From: Lactobacillus sp. W8174
GTDB lineage: Bacteria > Bacillota > Bacilli > Lactobacillales > Lactobacillaceae
Assembly: GCF_016100975.1 (NCBI RefSeq)
Contig: NZ_JACFRN010000005.1
Location: 148,974-212,973 of the forward strand
Direction: 5' to 3'
DNA: 64,000 nt
In this document: positions 62,679-64,000 of the stretch, one piece after another
Numbering within the stretch: the first letter of the stretch is position 1
How the letters are laid out: every line of letters starts with the position of its first letter
Program-made: the position numbers and the translations under genes
Notes under the pieces: generated by a model
Told to the model about the DNA's origin: nothing
Seen by the model: only the letters and a program-made list of their open reading frames with translations
The model's database searches: none

Positions 62679-62749
62679 AGCGGGTAACGAGAATCGGACT
62701 CGCGACTAAAGCTTGGAAGGCTTTCGTTTTACCACTAAACCATACCCGC
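62679..62749 (-). tRNA. tRNA-Gly(TCC)
   Basis: 71 nt, anticodon loop CTTCCAA (TCC), acceptor GCGGGTA / TACCCGC. Confidence 0.93.
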
Positions 62750-62762
62750 ACTAATAAATAAA

Positions 62763-62835
62763 TGGCGCGGGACGGAATCGAACCGCCGACACAAGGAGCT
62801 TCAATCCTTTGCTCTACCGACTGAGCTACCGAGCC
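62763..62835 (-). tRNA. tRNA-Phe(GAA), copy 2
   Basis: Identical to the gene at 61726-61798, including the acceptor mismatch. Confidence 0.92.
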
Positions 62836-62841
62836 ATCCTA

Positions 62842-62915
62842 CGGTCCATATCAGATTTGAACTGATGATCTTCTCCGTGACAGGGAGACGAGATAAACCA
62901 CTGCTCCAATGGACC
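62842..62915 (-). tRNA. tRNA-Asp(GTC), copy 2
   Basis: Identical to the gene at 61805-61878. Confidence 0.93.
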
Positions 62916-62918
62916 ATA

Positions 62919-62992
<74 letters not shown>

Positions 62993-63031
62993 ATTTTAAA
63001 ATATAAAAGTACAAACAAACTCCATACTTTA

Positions 63032-63105
63032 TGGACCTTGTAGGACTCGAACCTACGACAGGACGGTTATGAGCCGTCTGCTCTAACCAACTGAGCTAAA
63101 GGTCC
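63032..63105 (-). tRNA. tRNA-Ile2(CAT, lysidine type)
   Basis: 74 nt, anticodon CAT but with the body of bacterial Ile2 (GGACCTTTAGCTCAGTTGG, acceptor GGACCTT / AAGGTCC). TilS would convert C34 to lysidine, reading AUA. A second elongator Met is the alternative, but the next gene fills that role. Confidence 0.82.
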
Positions 63106-63118
63106 AAGCTCTGGGAAA

Positions 63119-63192
63119 TAGCGGCGGGGGGGATCGAACCCTCGACCTCCCGGGTATGAACCGGACGCTCTAGCCAGCTGAGCTACACCGCC
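63119..63192 (-). tRNA. tRNA-Met(CAT), elongator
   Basis: 74 nt, anticodon loop TTCATAC, body of the elongator type (GGCGGTGTAGCTCAGCTGG). The T-stem (GAGGG / CCCCC) has an A-C mismatch. Confidence 0.85.
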
Positions 63193-63222
63193 AATAATGT
63201 AACCATTTTACAAAGATTACAA

Positions 63223-63296
63223 TCGGGAAGACAGGATTCGAACCTGCGACCCCCTGGTCCCAAACCAGGTGCTCTACCAAACTGAGCCACTTCCCG
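63223..63296 (-). tRNA. tRNA-Pro(TGG)
   Basis: 74 nt, anticodon loop TTTGGGA (TGG), acceptor CGGGAAG / CTTCCCG. Confidence 0.94.
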
Positions 63297-63302
63297 TTAT
63301 TA

Positions 63303-63376
63303 TGCGCCCTGAAGGATTTGAACCTTCAACCTTCTGATTCGTAGTCAGACACTCTATCCAGTTGCGCTAAGGGCGC
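63303..63376 (-). tRNA. tRNA-Arg(ACG)
   Basis: 74 nt, anticodon loop CTACGAA (ACG), presumably edited to inosine by TadA. Confidence 0.94.
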
Positions 63377-63385
63377 ATCACTAAA

Positions 63386-63471
63386 TGCCGAGGACCGGAG
63401 TCGAACCGGTACGGTTGAAACCAACCGCGGGATTTTAAGTCCCGTGCGTCTGCCAATTCCGCCACCCCGGC
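63386..63471 (-). tRNA. tRNA-Leu(TAA)
   Basis: 86 nt, long variable arm, anticodon loop CTTAAAA (TAA). Confidence 0.94.
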
Positions 63472-63481
63472 AAGTAATGAA

Positions 63482-63553
63482 AGCGGAAGACGGGATTCGA
63501 ACCCGCGACCCCCACCATGGCAAGGTGATGTTCTACCACTGAACTACTTCCGC
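63482..63553 (-). tRNA. tRNA-Gly(GCC)
   Basis: 72 nt, anticodon loop TTGCCAT (GCC). Confidence 0.94.
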
Positions 63554-63564
63554 ATAATATGTAA

Positions 63565-63637
63565 TGCCGATTATACGATTTGAACGTACGACCCCCTGTT
63601 TACAAGACAGATGCTCTACCAACTGAGCTAAATCGGC
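63565..63637 (-). tRNA. tRNA-Thr(TGT)
   Basis: 73 nt, anticodon loop CTTGTAA (TGT), acceptor GCCGATT / AATCGGC. Confidence 0.94.
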
Positions 63638-63669
63638 AAAATGTAAATATGGTATATATTATTGGCGAA

Positions 63670-63751
63670 TACGGGTGGTGGGACTTGAACCCACACGTCC
63701 GAAAACACTAGAACCTAAATCTAGCGCGTCTGCCAATTCCGCCACACCCGC
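63670..63751 (-). tRNA. tRNA-Leu(TAG)
   Basis: 82 nt, long variable arm, anticodon loop TTTAGGT (TAG). Confidence 0.94.
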
Positions 63752-63763
63752 AAAATGGGGCCA

Positions 63764-63836
63764 TGAGTCGTGACGGGCTTGAACCGTCGACCCTCTGATT
63801 AAAAGTCAGATGCTCTACCAACTGAGCTAACGACTC
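63764..63836 (-). tRNA. tRNA-Lys(TTT)
   Basis: 73 nt, anticodon loop CTTTTAA (TTT), acceptor GAGTCGT / ACGACTC. Confidence 0.94.
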
Positions 63837-63840
63837 GGAA

Positions 63841-63913
63841 TGGAGGATACAGGGCTCGAACCTGTGACCTCCTGCTTGTAAGGCAGATGCTCTCCCAGCT
63901 GAGCTAATCCTCC
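63841..63913 (-). tRNA. tRNA-Val(TAC)
   Basis: 73 nt, anticodon loop CTTACAA (TAC). First tRNA after the 5S gene. Confidence 0.94.
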
Positions 63914-63917
63914 ATAA

Positions 63918-64000
63918 GCACGGCAGCGTCCTACCCTCGCAGGCAGTCTCCCACCAACTACTCTCGGCGTGAAGAAGCTTAACTGCTGTGTTCGGCATGG
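63918..64000 (-). rRNA. rrf: 5S ribosomal RNA, 3' part (cut by window edge)
   Basis: The minus strand reads CCATGCCGAACACAG, then AGTTAAGCTTCTTCACG and GGTAGGACGCTGCCGTGC, the standard 3' two thirds of bacterial 5S rRNA. The 23S and 16S genes are expected beyond the right edge. Confidence 0.95.

Overview
The window is low-GC, densely coded DNA from a Gram-positive fermenter. It fits Lactobacillus in the strict sense (delbrueckii/acidophilus group), although the species cannot be fixed from sequence alone. Supporting signs are a phosphoketolase, many PTS and peptide transporters, an LtaS-type lipoteichoic acid synthase, AGGAGG-type ribosome sites, and a large tRNA cluster attached to an rRNA operon in which no tRNA gene encodes its own CCA end. 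A link to a bee-gut or dairy species is only a guess.

Layout. 1-4.4 kb: 5' end of pcrA, a membrane-anchored glucosaminidase, a tRNA-Leu, a MarR-controlled drug-type ABC exporter and SprT. 4.4-7.7 kb: a small surface-glycan operon (glycerophosphotransferase, flippase, GT32-type transferase). 7.9-10.8 kb: aldo/keto reductase, CPBP membrane protein, TetR. 10.8-22.9 kb: an island for glycated amino compounds, made of a GntR/UTRA regulator, an operon reading frlB-frlD-oppABCDF, and an upstream polar amino acid ABC transporter. 23-26.6 kb: free-methionine sulfoxide reductase and a P-type Ca/Mn ATPase behind a yybP-ykoY (Mn2+) riboswitch. 26.7-33.7 kb: phosphoketolase, DeoR, GntR, nucleoside hydrolase, RpiA and Dps, which read as a nucleoside/pentose-phosphate module. 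33.8-39.9 kb: a dispersed cellobiose-type PTS (EIIC, EIIA, EIIB) around a 6-phospho-beta-glucosidase with cre sites. 40-46.3 kb: a mannose-family PTS operon with two SIS-domain proteins and two GntR regulators, laid out like the gfr (glucoselysine/fructoselysine) system. 46.5-52.1 kb: udk, a TPP-riboswitch-controlled YkoE-type ECF protein, an M42 peptidase, hpt, a CNNM/CorC protein and a nitroreductase. 52.5-61.1 kb: smpB-rnr-secG, then ltaS, a flippase-like protein and two GT4 glycosyltransferases that probably make the lipoteichoic acid glycolipid anchor. 61.1-64 kb: 27 tRNA genes and the 3' part of a 5S rRNA, all on the minus strand.

The strongest biological theme is two separate, differently built routes for Amadori products (sugar-amine adducts). 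One takes up the intact substrate by ABC transport and then uses a kinase (FrlD) and a deglycase (FrlB). The other phosphorylates during PTS uptake and then uses two deglycase-like SIS proteins. The frlB-frlD-oppABCDF arrangement suggests glycated peptides as substrates and is the best candidate for an under-described system. Clear RNA switches (Mn2+, TPP), well-formed repressor operators and a perfect 238-bp repeat of three tRNA genes are further highlights.
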